From Heligmosomoides polygyrus polygyrus (taxonomy: Eukaryota > Nematoda > Chromadorea > Rhabditida > Heligmosomidae), in assembly GCA_947396885.1 (NCBI GenBank), contig OX377203.1:23315253-23379252 (forward strand): 64,000 bases of DNA. Direction: 5' to 3'. The notes under the pieces were generated by a model. That model did not search any database. It was not told the DNA's origin and was given only the letters and a program-made list of their open reading frames with translations. Positions 13,401 to 24,862 of the stretch are shown here, piece after piece (the first letter of the stretch is position 1; the number at the start of each line of letters is the position of its first letter). The translations under genes and the position numbers were made by a program.

Positions 13401-16400
13401 CCGCTCCACAATCCTCTGCGACATATATACATACACAAAGACCTTTCTCTCTTGTTATATAAGATGGTGGGTGAAATCTGTGGCTCGTCTTCAGAATCGG
13501 GATCCCTGAACTGAAAAATACTGTGATCGTCTGCTAATTCCAACAGTTCGCAGCTTACGCTCAAAAACGCAGCCGCATGGCATTTAAAAGGGACTAACCG
13601 CCCAACCGCCTCATTTATATAGGTTTTAGAATTTGGCTTAATGCAAGAAGGATACATTGGATCTGATCGAAAATCTTCGGATATATGGATGATTCGGATA
13701 ACTGCCATTTTGCGGCTCCCAGATTTTTGGATGATTCGGAAAACGACAATTTCGGAAACATCGGATTTTTGGATGAATCGGGTAAGGGCGATTTTGACGC
13801 CCTCGGATTTTTGGATGACTCGGATAACGACAATTTCGCGAGCACCGGATTTTTGGATGATTCGGATCGGGTTATCCAAATCGGGTATCCGAAAATGATT
13901 CATTCGGATCCAATGTATAACAAGAAGTACGTTTTTGATCTAACACCAACACCGTGCCACCAACTTACAACTGACGCTATTTTAATTCGATTTTGGCTCT
14001 CATGAAATCTCAAAAAAAAGATCAAAGATCAGCTCAACCGATTCCGATCAGTGAAGCAATAATGAGGCAGATCTACGCCGACAAACCGCTTACATTTCGA
14101 ACATAAATTTTCCATTCTGCCACTTCATGACCAAATAACAGGTAGGCATTAGATTCCCCACCTGAAACGGTTGGAGTAAGCACAGCTTTTAAGCTTCAGG
14201 ATAGTACATTTGGTTGTATTTAAAGTATCCAGAAGCCACATGACAATAACGCCTTTCCAGCAACTCAGGACAATCAAGCAAGACAGGGTGAGTGAGGACG
14301 GCGACTCTATCACCGAAATAAACGACAAGGCTGGTGTTGCTAAAGAACTGTTTCAAGGCGACATACTTCTCACAGAGTACGTGTTCGCAGTAAAGACTGC
14401 AATTGCACTGAATGACGCAGTGTTGTTGCAGAACTCAAGCCAGGGAGATCATTGAGGATATTGAAAAGGAAGCGCGAGAAAACACTCGAACCAAGCGTCA
14501 GGCATACAAAGATTCCAGATATCCAAATACTATATGGTCTGATGGAGTGAACTACTACTTTCACCCATATGCCAGTATGTCTACAAAAGTGGATCGTACT
14601 TATAGAAAGGCAACAGCATGTTACTGGAAATGCTTTAGGTTACGAGACGCAAAGAGCATTTATGAAAGGAGCGGAGCTGTGGGAGAGAGACACATGCATT
14701 GACTTCATATATGACAGCACAGGTGAACCAGTACACTTAGTAGATACTCCAATGCTGAGTGCACTGCTCGATACTTCGACTTTCTATGAGCCCGATCTGA
14801 AAAAAAAACGTTTCTCTAGTTATATATCTCCATTTTAATTTAAATTTTTGAAAATATCAATATTGTATTTCTCATTCAAAAAATATTTTTTTAATTTGAA
14901 AATTTTACTGCTATAATTTGCTACAGGATCTGTAAATCACCTAACGCCAAAAATTGTGTGCAATGTGCGATGTTTCACTTAATTTTTATTTTTTTAGATG
15001 CGGCATAATTTAGAGTTGGTCATTTTTCTTCGACGCAGAAAACGATTATGCTCTCCGGTAGAACCTCGTGGTTTTAACTTTATTTAAAGCAGAACATTTG
15101 TTCGCGACTAGTTATACACTAGTCTGCTGTATAATAAATGCAGAAAACGGGCAGCTTTCCGTTGCGCAGGTTGAAGACTCTAGCAGTACTTACAGTATTC
15201 ATCAGGTAAACAGATTGATCATTGCGCGAGTGCATGATGCTTAGAGTAGAGTAAATATCTCACTGAAAACTTATTCCAACTTCCTTATTGAGCGCGCAGC
15301 TTAATCCTGAAACACGTGAGTGAAGTCTTGATTTTGAAAGTTCTCAATTTTTCGATTGCATATGCAAAGGTTTCGAATTTGATCGATTACGATTAAGCGG
15401 TTTTCCCTCAAGGTGTTAGTATGTGTGCCTTGTTGAGCCTCTCTGCGTTTGTAGAAGACGATAGCTGTTTGAGTATCTAAACACTTTCACACGAAGTAAA
15501 GTGAAAGTACAAAAAAGCCTAAGGTATACTCCCGCAGGGGTGTCCCCGGATGGGGAGGAATCGTGTCATGACCCCATACCTGGCCACCCGGCGCAGCCCG
15601 CCATGGCCGTTGTCCGCGGATCGTCGCCGACGGATTGGACTGGTATATCGCATATCTGCGGAAGCGCAGCGCTGACCGACACCTGCACTGCACCGACAAA
15701 GACTGTCGACGCACAGCCAGGGGATCGCACTGTACATGCTGCCAGATCGCCGCGCAATCAATTAGACGCTTTCTCATGACGCTTCCTGCTTTTGGTGCTG
15801 TAATGACTTACGATCCTAGTAGTAGTTAAAATGGCTAACTATTTCTGACGTCGTCAAAGTACAAACAACAAGAGAACAACAGGTGCAGCACTAGGCGATG
15901 TGCATACCATTTTTCCTTCAAATTGGACACTTTTGAAATTATTCCTTCCAAACCGCGCATTAAACTAGACTCTAAGAACGTCTGGATAAATCCTTGCTTT
16001 ATAAAAATTTAGTACTGCTTTCCTTTAAAATCTATAGTACTTCTACCCAAAAAAGTGAGTACTGTGTTTAAAATTTTATAACACTCTGGTTGTTAAGAAA
16101 AATAATAATTCAAAGTTTATTTAGAAGTATAGAAGAGCAATGTTTTTTGAAAATATTTCAAGAAGAGATTGCAACATTACTTGCTAGCACATCGCGGTAC
16201 TCAATCAGTGGAGTCAAGCGCTTATCAACGGTAGAAAGAATTCCGGATAAAGGTCGGTGTTTGTGGGTACTTTTGTGTGGGATGCGCCACGCATTCTACT
16301 TCTACAGGAGGGAAAATGAATGCGTATTTATCTTAGATAATCACTTACGAAGAACAACGATGAACAATTCAGTGTTCTATTCTTCTCATAGAAATCGGAT

Positions 16401-19400
16401 ATAAACCGACACTGCTGGAATGGAAGGCTTGGCTATCCTGGGCGCGAGTTGAATCAAGTATATCAATACGGGGCAAGGAACAGCCGACACCTGCTCTGCG
16501 CTATCATGCGCTATTAACAATGAAGCCGAAACATTTGCAGAGGATACACATATCTTCAATGTACAGCATTTACAGACCACCATTCAGATATACAGAGAAA
16601 CAGTGCATGGCATATTCTCTTTTTGTAAAAAAAAAACTCAAATGCTGCTGCTTTCCCCCACCTTAATAGGCTTAAAAATACTTTTGTAGCTGAAGGATTA
16701 AAATTTTTATAACATTACGAACACTGTATGCTTTTAGGGAAGGTCAGATATAAATTTAGAATCTCTTATTTACAGCGTACAATGCAATATAATCACTTTT
16801 CTTTGTCACCTCAGAGGACCACCTACGGGGCATATCAGCGATCCCCTTTTCCCTGAACTGGGGACGATTCAAGTTCACGCTGAAAACGGGCTCCAATGCA
16901 AAAACGGCCCGTATCATCCGCGGGTCGCTCCTTGTCGACGACGACTTGTTGCGGTGCACTCATCTGTCGCTGAAGTGCCACAGGAGTGTCCTTGGAAGTA
17001 CACCATATCCCAAAGGCGGCATACCACATTTTGGTGAACCAATTAACTTGGTCTCCGTTTCATATAATTAGGTTGGTCGTAAAGTCTTTATAGGCTTTTC
17101 ATTTTTCTTCTTTATTTCTTTATTCGGCATACAATGCAATGTAATCACTTCTGCTAGTCACTGCAGTGGTCCACCTACCGGGCAGGATAGCGGCCCCGTT
17201 TTCCCAGAGTTGGGGAGACCGGGAGTCGGAGAAGGCCTAAGTCTTCAATCTTTTCAAACTTTTATCAGCCAAAAAGGCCTTTCATGGGCGGGACAAGTGG
17301 TAATCCGCGAGTTTCTGGAGCTGAGTAGCCCAGACGACAGCGACAGCAGCTTTTCTCCTCGAGGTATTCAAACGACACGGTGTGAATTGTAGTTGTGGAG
17401 CAGCCAACTCCCATCCCATCTTCAGTAACCGCGTCTTCCAGAAACTCCTTGTCAGGCGGGCAGAGAAGGAGAGACGATTGATGGATATGCGGGTGAACGG
17501 CATGCTATCGGTCAAGACATGCGGGACAGCACTTTACGGTAACCGAGGGCTTGAAGGTGGCTGACGATTGACGATTGGGTGCATCCGAGTCTTGTCGCAA
17601 GACTCCGGGTGGTGGCCTTTAGGGCCTTCCAACCGATGTTTGTCTTCTTCCGCGAACCGAGAAACGAGCGGTTGACCGTGATGGTGGTGGCGATGTCTTC
17701 CCAGTGCGGACTGCTGCCGTCACTCCAGTGCCGCGGCATCACTCGTAGAAGATGACTGTTCGAGGATCCTCATATGAAATTGACGTTTCACTAAAATCCA
17801 TGGAAGACACTTCGAGATTACCCTACGACTACACATGGTAAATTACGGATATTAATGGGAGCACGATGGCTTAAAATTTCTTCCCTTATAGGATATTTAC
17901 TAAAAAATATCTAAAAACTCCTTATCTACAAACAAATATAAATATAAATATCTACAAACATGCCGGTATTGCATTTTTAATGCAAAAATTTGCGAAATAT
18001 AAACAAAAAATTCCAGCTACACCACTATGCCTGCTTTCAGCAACCGACCGAATCGTAGTCGCCCCCGGAAACGGAATTGGGTGCTGGTCAAGTATAGGAA
18101 AAGTTGGCGGTGAGCAATCCATACTTCTGGGACGCGGATGTGAGATGGTGCACATTGCTGCCCATGAGATCGGCCACGCACTCGGATTTTACCACACTAT
18201 GGCCAGACATGACCGCGATTACCATGTCATCATAGACGTGTGGAACATCACGGTAAATATTAGTGGTATTCGTAAAAAAATCCTCTGACGCAACTATATT
18301 TAGCCCGGATGGGCAAGACAGTACAACAAGGAAACCACGGATACCAACGACAACTACGACATGCCTTATGATGCCGGAAGCATTATGCATTATGGCATGA
18401 GGAGGTCAGTCCCATTTTAACAGACACAGTCGTCCAGTTAGCTATGAGATGTTCTTATGTATAGCTTAGAGAAAGGAGACCATACAATACCGCTTCTAAA
18501 CCATGCACAATCGACGCTTTGAGACAGATTTTTCCGTCGTAAATCGTCGCATTGCCATAACCTCGTTCAAATTTAATTATATGAAAATTAAACTGCACGT
18601 TAGATTTATTTCTCCCTACTAATCCAACTTCCTGCATGGACTGTGGAAAAACCTTTGCCTTATTCCTATACTTATCTCTATCGCAACGTCTATGAATAAG
18701 TCTAGCCATAAGCTAGCAAGAGAGATATGTGGTAGTAATATGCCTTCAATAAAATTGAGTAGATCCAATTCACTTTGTTTAAGTCTTAAGTGGATGCTAT
18801 CAAGGATGAAGCTGTTTCAACGATGATTTGTTGTGATCAAAACTGATAGCACCAGGCGGGACTCGAACTCGAACGTCCTGCTGACCGGGCTGGAATGCTC
18901 TACGCTCTTACACCACCGGCGCAGCTTGATCGAAGGCAAAATCCACACCTCGTGGGACCCATAAGCTCTCACCCGTACATCGGAATGAGCCGACAGTTAA
19001 TATAAGGGTGGAACCAGTTAAGCTCTAGTTGTCGATAGAAATGATTCAATTCAGTTTCTTTAAGCTTTAAGTGGCTGGTACCGAGAATTCAAATAGATCC
19101 AGGTGTTCAAATTTTTGTGACCAAAAACAAGCAACAAATAATTCTCAGATCTTGTAAGATTATGTGGATAACATTCAAGATTAACAGCTATTTGCTGAAT
19201 AGTGATGTCGCACCAACATGATTCTATTTACAGCTCGTCAGCAAACACGCTACCGACGATCGTGCCGTACGATATGAAACATCAGAAGACTCTGGGCTCA
19301 CCATTTATCTCATTTATCGACCTCTCGATGATGAACGAGCATTACAATTGCAAAGGTTCGTAAGAAAGCAACGTTATCGAAGAATAAGTAAACAGGAAGA

Positions 19401-21659
19401 GGTGAAGGTATAAATACTACTATTTATGAGTAATACTATTATTTCGTTGAGAATCCTGTTATAAAAAAGTTGGTGAGTGCCACATTTTTTAGCGAAGGAG
19501 AAGCCGAAGCGGAACAGTTTACTCAACGGATTTCCAAGATGAATTATTTCGTTGAGAATCCTGTTGTAAAAGAAAAAAACTTGAGCAAATAATAACGAAG
19601 GCTCACAATAATAACGAAAGCACTCGAGAGAAGAGCGAACTATTTTTTGGATTACTCATGTTTTACCGTTATATGGCCAGCTTTCTCCAGCATTGTGCAA
19701 CAGCTCGACTTCGGTTACATGTGAGAGAGGAGGTTTTCCGCATCCGCGAGATTGTCAAAAATGCATATGTCCAGGTGGCTACGGTGGAGCACGGTGCACC
19801 GAAAGAGTATGGGATTGTTTTAATGGGCGAAAATAAAATGTGGTGTGAAACTGACTTTTTCAGCCAGCGGGTTGCGGGAGAACAATTCAGGCCTCTACGG
19901 AATGGGAAACTCTCAATGACACCCTCGGTGAATGGTGGACAACTAGAGAGGATTTTACGAAGTGCCACTACTGGATTGAGGTACGCACGCGTTTCAAAGT
20001 CGGCTTTCAAAGAGTATTGGCATGGTTCTAGTTGGTGTGTTAGAAAGCTGTTTGAGCTGTTCCCTGAAGCGTGCATCGATGTAGATTTCATTATTGTCTT
20101 TGCCCTCACCGTGCCTAAAAGAGAAGAAATAACATTTGAGATACAAATCTCCCGATAAACATCTCACCACTATTGTAGTTTCAGAAGTCCAGAGGTCAAG
20201 AGGCCATAATCTCCGATTTTGCACAAACTTCGCCTAGAAGGGTTATTTGAGGTGCTGATCACGATTCTTACATCCGTTTTTCGTATTACGCTAGGCTTAG
20301 CCAAAATCATTGGCCACGACCCTTGCCATCCGTACCTACGGTAACCGAATATACTCTACCGTAGTGCGGAAAATGGATGTAAGACTCGCGATCAGCACCC
20401 CAAATACCCCCTCTAGGCGAAGTTTGGGCGAAATCGGAGATTATGGCCTCGGCAGCCTTAACAACCTGTACCCACCGTAACATACCGTAATCGCCCAAAA
20501 TTTTTAAGAGTCAGAATCAAACCACCCCAAATAACCTCCTGTGCGACTTTTGGGCGAAAAACCTCTCCTCTACCTCTGGAATCCCGCATATGCCATAGTA
20601 TCAACCTCTCTTTTAAAACAAAGAATCGAAGAGTGTAACAAAGCGGGTGCAGTAAAGTATGTCGGAACTGCAGTTGAGCTCAAAACAACTCTCAAAGCAA
20701 CCACTATGAGATGCGAGGCCTGTTGCACTAGTGGCATGTATTCGGAATCCGGATGCTCGCTGCTCAACGTCGGTGGCACGCCTTGTGAACCCCACTCCTG
20801 CCGCACGGCGTCGGTGACATGTCTTCTAAATTCGGACGCCCATTCCGCGACGTCAAAGGAAGTCCTCGGACGGATGGACGGACGGAGAGGCAGACGGGCA
20901 GACGAGTAGCTGCTTTCTCTTTTTTATATAGTAGGATGATGTTCTTGACTGCTGAATACGATAATTTAAAAAAATTGTTTAAGCGTTGTATTTTCCTAAT
21001 CTTCATTCATCTCAGCCCAATACGTGATCAGAGTACTTCTTTTACAGTCCCCAGAAAACACCACAATTGAAGTGGAACTTGTCGACTTCACGAAAGGCTT
21101 TGCAATAGACGGCTGCGTATATGCAGGAGTAGAAATCAAAACGATCGAAGACCAGACTCTAACTGGTTACAGGTAGATGACGCACTACAATCCTTCTAAC
21201 ATAAACCGTACCATTTTCATGCGACATTTAGGTTCTGTGCACCGGAAGATGCAGGCATGTACCTTCGTTCCTTCTCCAACCTTGTGCCCATCATGACATA
21301 CAATAGAGTAGGAGTGACAAGCACTCAATTGAAATACCGCTACAGTGAGACATTAACATTTATCTCACCAGTCGAAGATCGCGGTCAACTTTATTTCGTA
21401 TAATTTCAGTTCCTACAAACAACGCATCTACTGCTACTACCGCAAGTCCGACTGCTACTACGGAAGGCAAAAAACCGTTCAAATGCGTTGACAGTCCAAA
21501 GTAAATTATGAGAGGTTCAAGTTCAGCGAAAGTCTGAAGTTCAAATGCTAACGATCGCCGTTAAGGTGCGCTTCCCTTTTAAAGGATGGATTCTGCGAAA
21601 CGTCTTACCCGAGAAGAACGAAGATAAAATTCTGTCCAGTATCCTGTGGATTCTGCTGA
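10430..21659 (+). CDS. Secreted astacin zinc metalloprotease (M12A) with EGF, CUB and ShKT domains
   Basis: Exons I place: 10430-10579, 10759-10881, 14261-14376, 14432-14574, 14639-14722, 18041-18252, 18304-18404, 19234-19355, 19691-19806, 19864-19980, 21048-21172, 21232-21344, 21410-21500, 21566-21659. All junctions keep phase, all introns are GT-AG, and the sum is about 568 codons with no stop. Order: short signal peptide (MIIFTITLLLYAV), prodomain ending in LFQGDILLTE, basic RTKRQ cleavage site, astacin domain with HEIGHALGFYH (18163-18195) and Met-turn SIMHYG (18379-18396), EGF (19691-19806), CUB (19864-21344), Thr-rich linker, six-Cys ShKT. It should cut proteins outside the cell; in hookworms related astacins are secreted by larvae and work in tissue invasion or cuticle processing. 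A tiny exon between 10881 and 14261 (for example 11215-11235) may be missing. Looks intact and functional. Confidence 0.9.
11240..12100. other. Astacin intron, first part
   Basis: AT-rich intronic sequence with no recognised element. A short segment just before it (about 11205-11236, KLAELHEKFA in one frame, followed by GTGAAG) resembles prodomain sequence and might be an extra exon, but no acceptor gives a clean join. Confidence 0.35.
12184..12450 (-). pseudogene. Mariner transposase fragment in the astacin intron
   Basis: The minus strand reads like the middle of a mariner transposase: a worn first catalytic block (FDKNEL where the family has a D-E-K-W pattern), then QRPSIRWLDKKE, then HLREVTLNVWWAANGIVYY and AEKYCHELE, which leads into the second catalytic aspartate region. 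The ends of the element were not found. It is a short internal relic. Confidence 0.7.
12460..13640. other. Astacin intron, middle part
   Basis: The 12542-12849 segment is open in three frames on both strands and slightly GC-richer than its surroundings, but encodes nothing I recognise. The rest is AT-rich intron. Confidence 0.35.
13651..13919. mobile_element. 269-bp hAT-like miniature element with 42-bp internal repeats
   Basis: The ends are inverted repeats: GATACATTGGATCTGA at the left against TATACATTGGATCCGA read inward from the right. An 8-bp direct repeat flanks it (GCAAGAAG at 13643-13650, ACAAGAAG at 13920-13927, 7 of 8 matching). This length of target duplication is that of hAT-type transposons. 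There is no room for a transposase, so it is non-autonomous. Most of its body is the 42-bp array described next. It sits in an intron of the astacin gene. Confidence 0.75.
13722..13870. repeat. 42-bp tandem repeat inside the miniature element
   Basis: GATTTTTGGATGA starts at 13722, 13764, 13806 and 13848, exactly 42 bp apart, with a diverged earlier unit before 13722. Because 42 is a multiple of three the array stays open on both strands (FLDDSDNDNF-type repeats on plus), but there is no evidence that it is translated. Confidence 0.85.
14432..14722 (+). CDS. Astacin gene: propeptide cleavage site and start of mature protease (two exons)
   Basis: Exon 14432-14574 carries ENTRTKRQAY, a dibasic/furin-like maturation site, then the conserved N-terminus of the mature enzyme (YPNTIWSDGVNYYF). 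In astacins this new N-terminus folds back into the active site after cleavage. A 64-bp intron (14575-14638) follows, then exon 14639-14722 with the AFMKGAELWERDTCIDF block that holds the first conserved disulphide cysteine. The phases 1 and 1 fit exactly across both junctions. The next intron is long (about 3.3 kb) and filled with transposon relics. Confidence 0.88.
14723..16750. other. Long astacin intron, 5' half
   Basis: Mostly AT-rich. A GC-rich island at about 15530-15780 is open in several frames on both strands without recognisable domains and may be part of a repeat. No exon is needed here, because the flanking exons join in phase and in family register. Confidence 0.45.
16756..16880 (-). 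pseudogene. Mariner transposase C-terminal fragment (copy A)
   Basis: On the minus strand the C-terminus of a mariner transposase is readable (QFREKGIADMPRRW, then SDYIALYAVNKRF and stop). It is homologous to the next copy at 17130-17215, in the same orientation about 360 bp away, so two relics of one mariner family lie head to tail. Confidence 0.65.
17068..17742 (-). pseudogene. Mariner relic (copy B) with one terminal repeat
   Basis: The 3' end (low coordinate) shows a mariner-type terminus TTAGGTTGGTCGTAAAGTC at 17068-17086. Read on the minus strand the transposase N-terminal part is visible at 17742-17510 (the second helix-turn-helix, ATRSLATRLGCTQSSIVSHL-like with LGYRKVLSRM), then scattered frames of the catalytic core, with LQKLADYHLSRP at 17310-17280. 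Several frameshifts are present. It lies in the long astacin intron. Confidence 0.7.
18041..18404 (+). CDS. Astacin gene: catalytic exons with zinc site and Met-turn
   Basis: Exon 18041-18252 opens with TDRIVV and GCWSSIGKVGGEQ, then the zinc-binding HEIGHALGFYH in which the three histidines and the catalytic glutamate are all kept, and the following MARHDRD. An AG acceptor also exists at 18011-18016, but starting at 18041 joins the previous exon in the phase and register expected for the family. After a 51-bp intron, exon 18304-18404 carries the Met-turn SIMHYG, whose methionine and tyrosine complete the metzincin site. Nothing in these exons is broken. Confidence 0.92.
18852..18922 (-). repeat. 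tRNA-like sequence, probably SINE-derived
   Basis: The minus strand has a plausible 7-bp acceptor stem (GCGCCGG with CTGGTGC), an A-box-like GTGGTGTAAGAGCGTAGAGC and a B box GTTCGAGTCCC. The D arm and anticodon arm pair poorly, so I treat it as a tRNA-derived repeat and not a working tRNA. The sequence next to it (TGTGATCAAAACT before GCACCAGGCGGGACTCGAAC on plus) recurs in the 25.5-kb palindrome, which supports a dispersed family. It lies in an astacin intron. Confidence 0.5.
19691..21344 (+). CDS. Astacin gene: EGF and CUB exons
   Basis: Exon 19691-19806 encodes an EGF-like module (six cysteines, core GGFPHPRDCQKCICPGGYGG). Exon 19864-19980 starts CUB with RPAGCGRTIQAS and ends KCHYWIE. 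Exon 21048-21172 continues with TTIEVELVDFTKGFAIDGC and VYAGVEIKT, and exon 21232-21344 closes CUB with FCAPEDAG and LKYRY. EGF and CUB modules in this family position substrates and are found in nematode NAS proteins. The long open frame at 19658-20158 in another register is a shadow of these exons. Confidence 0.88.
20200..20450. repeat. Foldback repeat sharing a module with the 3-kb hAT-like elements
   Basis: Two arms of about 81 bp (20200-20280 and 20368-20450) are inverted copies of each other, around a spacer of about 88 bp. Each arm carries the words GATCAGCACC, TCTAGGCGAAG and TTTGGGCGAAA in order. A third partial copy follows at 20509-20560. The same words occur inside both 3-kb elements at about 47830-47875 and 57777-57815. 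It lies in the intron between the two CUB halves of the astacin gene. Confidence 0.75.
21410..21659 (+). CDS. Astacin gene: threonine-rich linker and C-terminal ShKT domain
   Basis: Exon 21410-21500 gives a Thr/Ala-rich linker and the first ShKT cysteine (KCVDSPK). After a 65-bp intron, exon 21566-21659 supplies the rest (CASLLKDGFCE, FCPVSCGFC) and the TGA stop at 21657-21659. The six-cysteine spacing fits the ShKT/SXC module that is abundant in nematode secreted proteins, where it is thought to act as a protein-binding or channel-contacting add-on. Here it is a domain of the protease, not a separate gene. Confidence 0.85.
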
Positions 21660-21719
21660 GATAACACGCAGCGTCCAAGCATGACAGTGATCACTCCTCG
21701 TACACATGGCGAACTCGGA

Positions 21720-21725
21720 AATAAA
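21720..21725 (+). terminator. AATAAA polyadenylation signal candidate for the astacin gene
   Basis: A canonical AATAAA lies 61 bases after the stop codon, at a normal distance for a nematode 3' end. Confidence 0.6.
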
Positions 21726-21729
21726 GTTA

Positions 21730-23900
21730 TTGGTAAACCTGCTGTCATTACATCAAAATAGTTGCTCCCTAAAACTTCTGAAGAGCTGCAAGAGTATCAA
21801 TGTTTGCTACAATTTTTGTTAGTTAATATGTGTGACGAGGAATAGGCCATGTTATGCGATGACTAACATTATCACAACAACGTCTTTCAGGAAGAGGTTG
21901 AAGCTACATTCTAGTTTGTTTGGGCCTAATGAGTAGTGCTTCCACTTCCATTTTCCCTCCATTTTTACTTTTATCGACAATGAAGGAAGGCAAGAAAATT
22001 ATTTGACACGATCTGCGAGCGCTTTTTAGTGATGATGCCGCTCGCAGATCGTGTCCAGAGCACAGCTGAAACTGATACAAAACCATTGCTTTCTGAGCAT
22101 GGCAGGCCGTGAATGGAAATTCTCGGCCTGTAAGCCTGCACTACTCTGAGTCATTACTTAACAATTTGGACACCCTAAGTTAGGGAACGCAGCAACTCCA
22201 GAACAATTAAGAAGGAAACCAAATCGCTCTTCCTTGCAACAAACTTCACAAAAGGAAAAGGGGTAAAGGATGGCGCTAATCAAACCCATTGTGGGGCGTG
22301 CCACGTATTTGGTTTCTACGGGGTGTTGTAGAGGGAATTTGAATGCTTATCTTGTCTACGAATCTACCGCGATAGTGACCCTTCGGGCTATCTTGTTAAG
22401 AGGGATTGCTTGTCGAAGGGCCACGGGGCGCGTCCCGGCGGAGGATAGGGAAATGATTCTCGAACCAAATGCAACCGTAATGCTCTGAGACGCAGGTGGG
22501 ATGCACGGGATAGATTCCTCGCTTCTGCCGTGGGGACGTCTCGTTCTTCAGTGTGTGAAGGATATGTTCAAGCACAGTGTGTGTGTGTGGATATTCTCGT
22601 GATTGTGAGGATTGTTACTGTGCCGGCTCGGCCGAAAGCTTGCACTCGGTAGGCTTCGAGTACATATAAGGACATTCGGGGCTGCCTTAGGTCTCGCTCC
22701 GTCCGTTCGAGCTGGCTGCCCGGAGATCTTCACCCGCACGACAGAGCCTGACTATCCATTCAAAAACAACACCACTATAGGGCCTCATTCTCCTGACCCC
22801 GAAAGAGCCCCATTCTGCAGTGATGGGAAGGACGAGAAGCTCTACTCTGTGTTTAGGAATCTCTTGGCATTTCTACTCTGTCTTCAAGAAGACAGGTAAA
22901 TGACGTCTCTTTCGTATTTAAAAGATAGCCGAATGAGAACTGTTAAACTTCCAAGTTCTACAAAATCTCTAGAAATGAGAGATTCTGCTGAAAATCTGGT
23001 CTGCTCGACCAAATTCCAACCTGAGGGCTCTTAACGATTAGGGCAAGTTTCAAATATCTAAGTTTACATAATGAAATAACTCATTCACTTAAAAATTATA
23101 CGCGTTTTAAAAGAGTATCGGAGAAGGCGTTACTTAAGCACTAGGAGACAAGACATTCAAACAGCCATTTTCATTAATGCTCTACACTGTTATGTTATAC
23201 CATGTTCTAATGCAAATGAGTTGTTCTCATTTAATATATTAGCAAGATGCTGTCTTGCGGCTGTCTTAAATAGTCGTCGTGAATTATTACTATTGTTAAC
23301 TTCTTTCTTCTTGAAACCTCGGAATGGTTAGTTATTGTTTTCTTGTTAATACTGTGCCAACACGAGGTTTTTGTGGTGGGTCTTTATTCGACCTAACGTT
23401 TCGACTCAGTCGCTTCAGAGGCCTAAATGGCGCAAGGCTTTTTACCACAATTTACACCATAAAGCGCTTTGTCTGTTCTTCCGGTTTTAGCGTAAATCTA
23501 CGACCGATCGTCAAAGATTGGAGGTGAAGTTAAACTCACGTATAGATCCACCACCACTACAGCGCGATCGCCCACCATCAGGAGACCAATAAGAGCGAAT
23601 AAAACACACTGCAGTCATAGTATAACTAGACATTACTAAACATGCTAATAGTTGACTGGTCGTTCTACAGTTCGCAGTGTTAAACAAAGGGCAGTAGTTC
23701 ACTTGTAACGGGTATGCACTCATAGCGGTTGTTCATTGCTGGATTTCTTCTAAAGATCCAGAACGCTTCGTATGCCTTCCTCGCAGATATCTCCTCCTCT
23801 ACGGCCAAAATCTTACACTTGACGCTAATGTGGTTACCATCACGCACATCGAACTTATGCCTATCAACCTGGGCTACCTAATGATCCCCGCCTTTTACTA
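21730..23900. other. Intergenic stretch after the astacin gene
   Basis: No recognised gene. GC-richer segments at 22265-22500 and 22600-22760 contain short ORFs without domains. A GT dinucleotide run lies at about 22579-22590. Confidence 0.4.
22005..22055. repeat. Hairpin with 17-bp perfect stem
   Basis: GACACGATCTGCGAGCG (22005-22021) is exactly complementary to CGCTCGCAGATCGTGTC (22039-22055), leaving a 17-base loop. Function unknown; it may be a short foldback repeat. Confidence 0.7.
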
Positions 23901-23914
23901 GCAAGATGTTAGTT

Positions 23915-24160
23915 AATACGCACTGCTAGCATCCTTCCAGACTCCCCAGCGTAAGTTGCGTCACATGTAGTGCACTCGAGCTCATAGTATGCTCCAGTCT
24001 TGGAATGCTGATTACGAATATGTGTGTCAAAACTGCAAAATGAAACTCCTGAGCGAACTATGATCTGCCGAAGTTGGGTGGCCTGACCACAGGCTGGCCG
24101 TGCGAAGGAGCTGGCGCGAGAGTAATGAGTCATAGGGACTCCGCAAGAATGTGCCGCGGT
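23915..24160 (-). pseudogene. GIY-YIG retroelement fragment
   Basis: The minus strand ends with YYELECTTCDATYAGESGR and MLAVRIN, which matches the start of the GIY-YIG nuclease module found in Penelope-like elements and some other retroelements, where it nicks target DNA. The region before it (SFARPACGQATQLRQI, HIRNQHSKTGAYY) is the connecting segment of the same protein. The frame closes soon after the nuclease start, so it is only a remnant. Confidence 0.5.
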
Positions 24161-24862
24161 GGCGCAGAGGTAGTGCTCCAGCTCCTCACTTGTGATGTCG
24201 ATTGTTTGTTCTCCATTGGCGCCGTTTCTTTGCACATAGGCATATACCTTCGGAATGACCTTTATTCTGAATTATGACATGTGTTCTAAATAGCCGGGAA
24301 AACTATCGTACACGTTCGTAGCAATGCCTGAAGGCAAAAAACTGCTGTGGTGACATTGGTGTCTCCTCGAGACGTTTTTTTTTTATTGCGATGGAAAACG
24401 TCATGAAAAGGGCCAGGTCATTTGTCATGGCAAATAGCGTGAAGTTCAATATGACCCAGAGACAACCTAATGATGGTTCTATCGCAGGTCTACCGCATGT
24501 TTTGTGCTCATAGGTTTTCAATTTTTTTTTGAAATAGAGAGGCTGCATGTATAAGATGTGCAGTGTGTGAGCAACATATCTGCTTCACGCTTTTTTTTTG
24601 CTTTGTTTTTTGAATGTAACGTCGTTATAAACAACTCTAGTTGTTCAGTATAAGATCTGGACTCTATTTGTGCAAAATGGTACAAAAAATATCAGCATGG
24701 CAGCTTTTTACCTTCATGCATTTTTTAAAATGTATGATCTTTCCGACGATTAATCAAACATGTGTCATAATTTGCAATAAATTTCATTTCGAAGATAAGT
24801 CATGATGTGGGAAAAACCAGCTCGAATTAGGACCTAACCAACGACGTTACACGTGACGAGCG

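Noticed and set aside
13364..13903. 179-codon minus-strand ORF with IIQKSG repeats
   Set aside because: Its repeats are the shadow of the 42-bp array in the 269-bp miniature element; 42 is a multiple of three, so every frame that starts open stays open.
18088..18390. 100-codon minus-strand ORF over the astacin catalytic exons, with a similar plus-strand ORF at 29276-29677
   Set aside because: The similarity between these two ORFs is the antisense of the duplicated astacin exon; the astacin frame has the zinc motif and splice sites.
19658..20158. 166-codon open frame that looks like a gene of its own
   Set aside because: It overlaps the EGF and first CUB exons of the astacin gene in another frame. 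The exon frames have clear domain matches and splice sites; this one has none.
24152..24190. A-box-like word (CCGCGGTGGCGCAGAGGTAG) suggesting a tRNA
   Set aside because: No B box, T arm or pairing acceptor end follows at the right distance, so a tRNA call cannot be supported.
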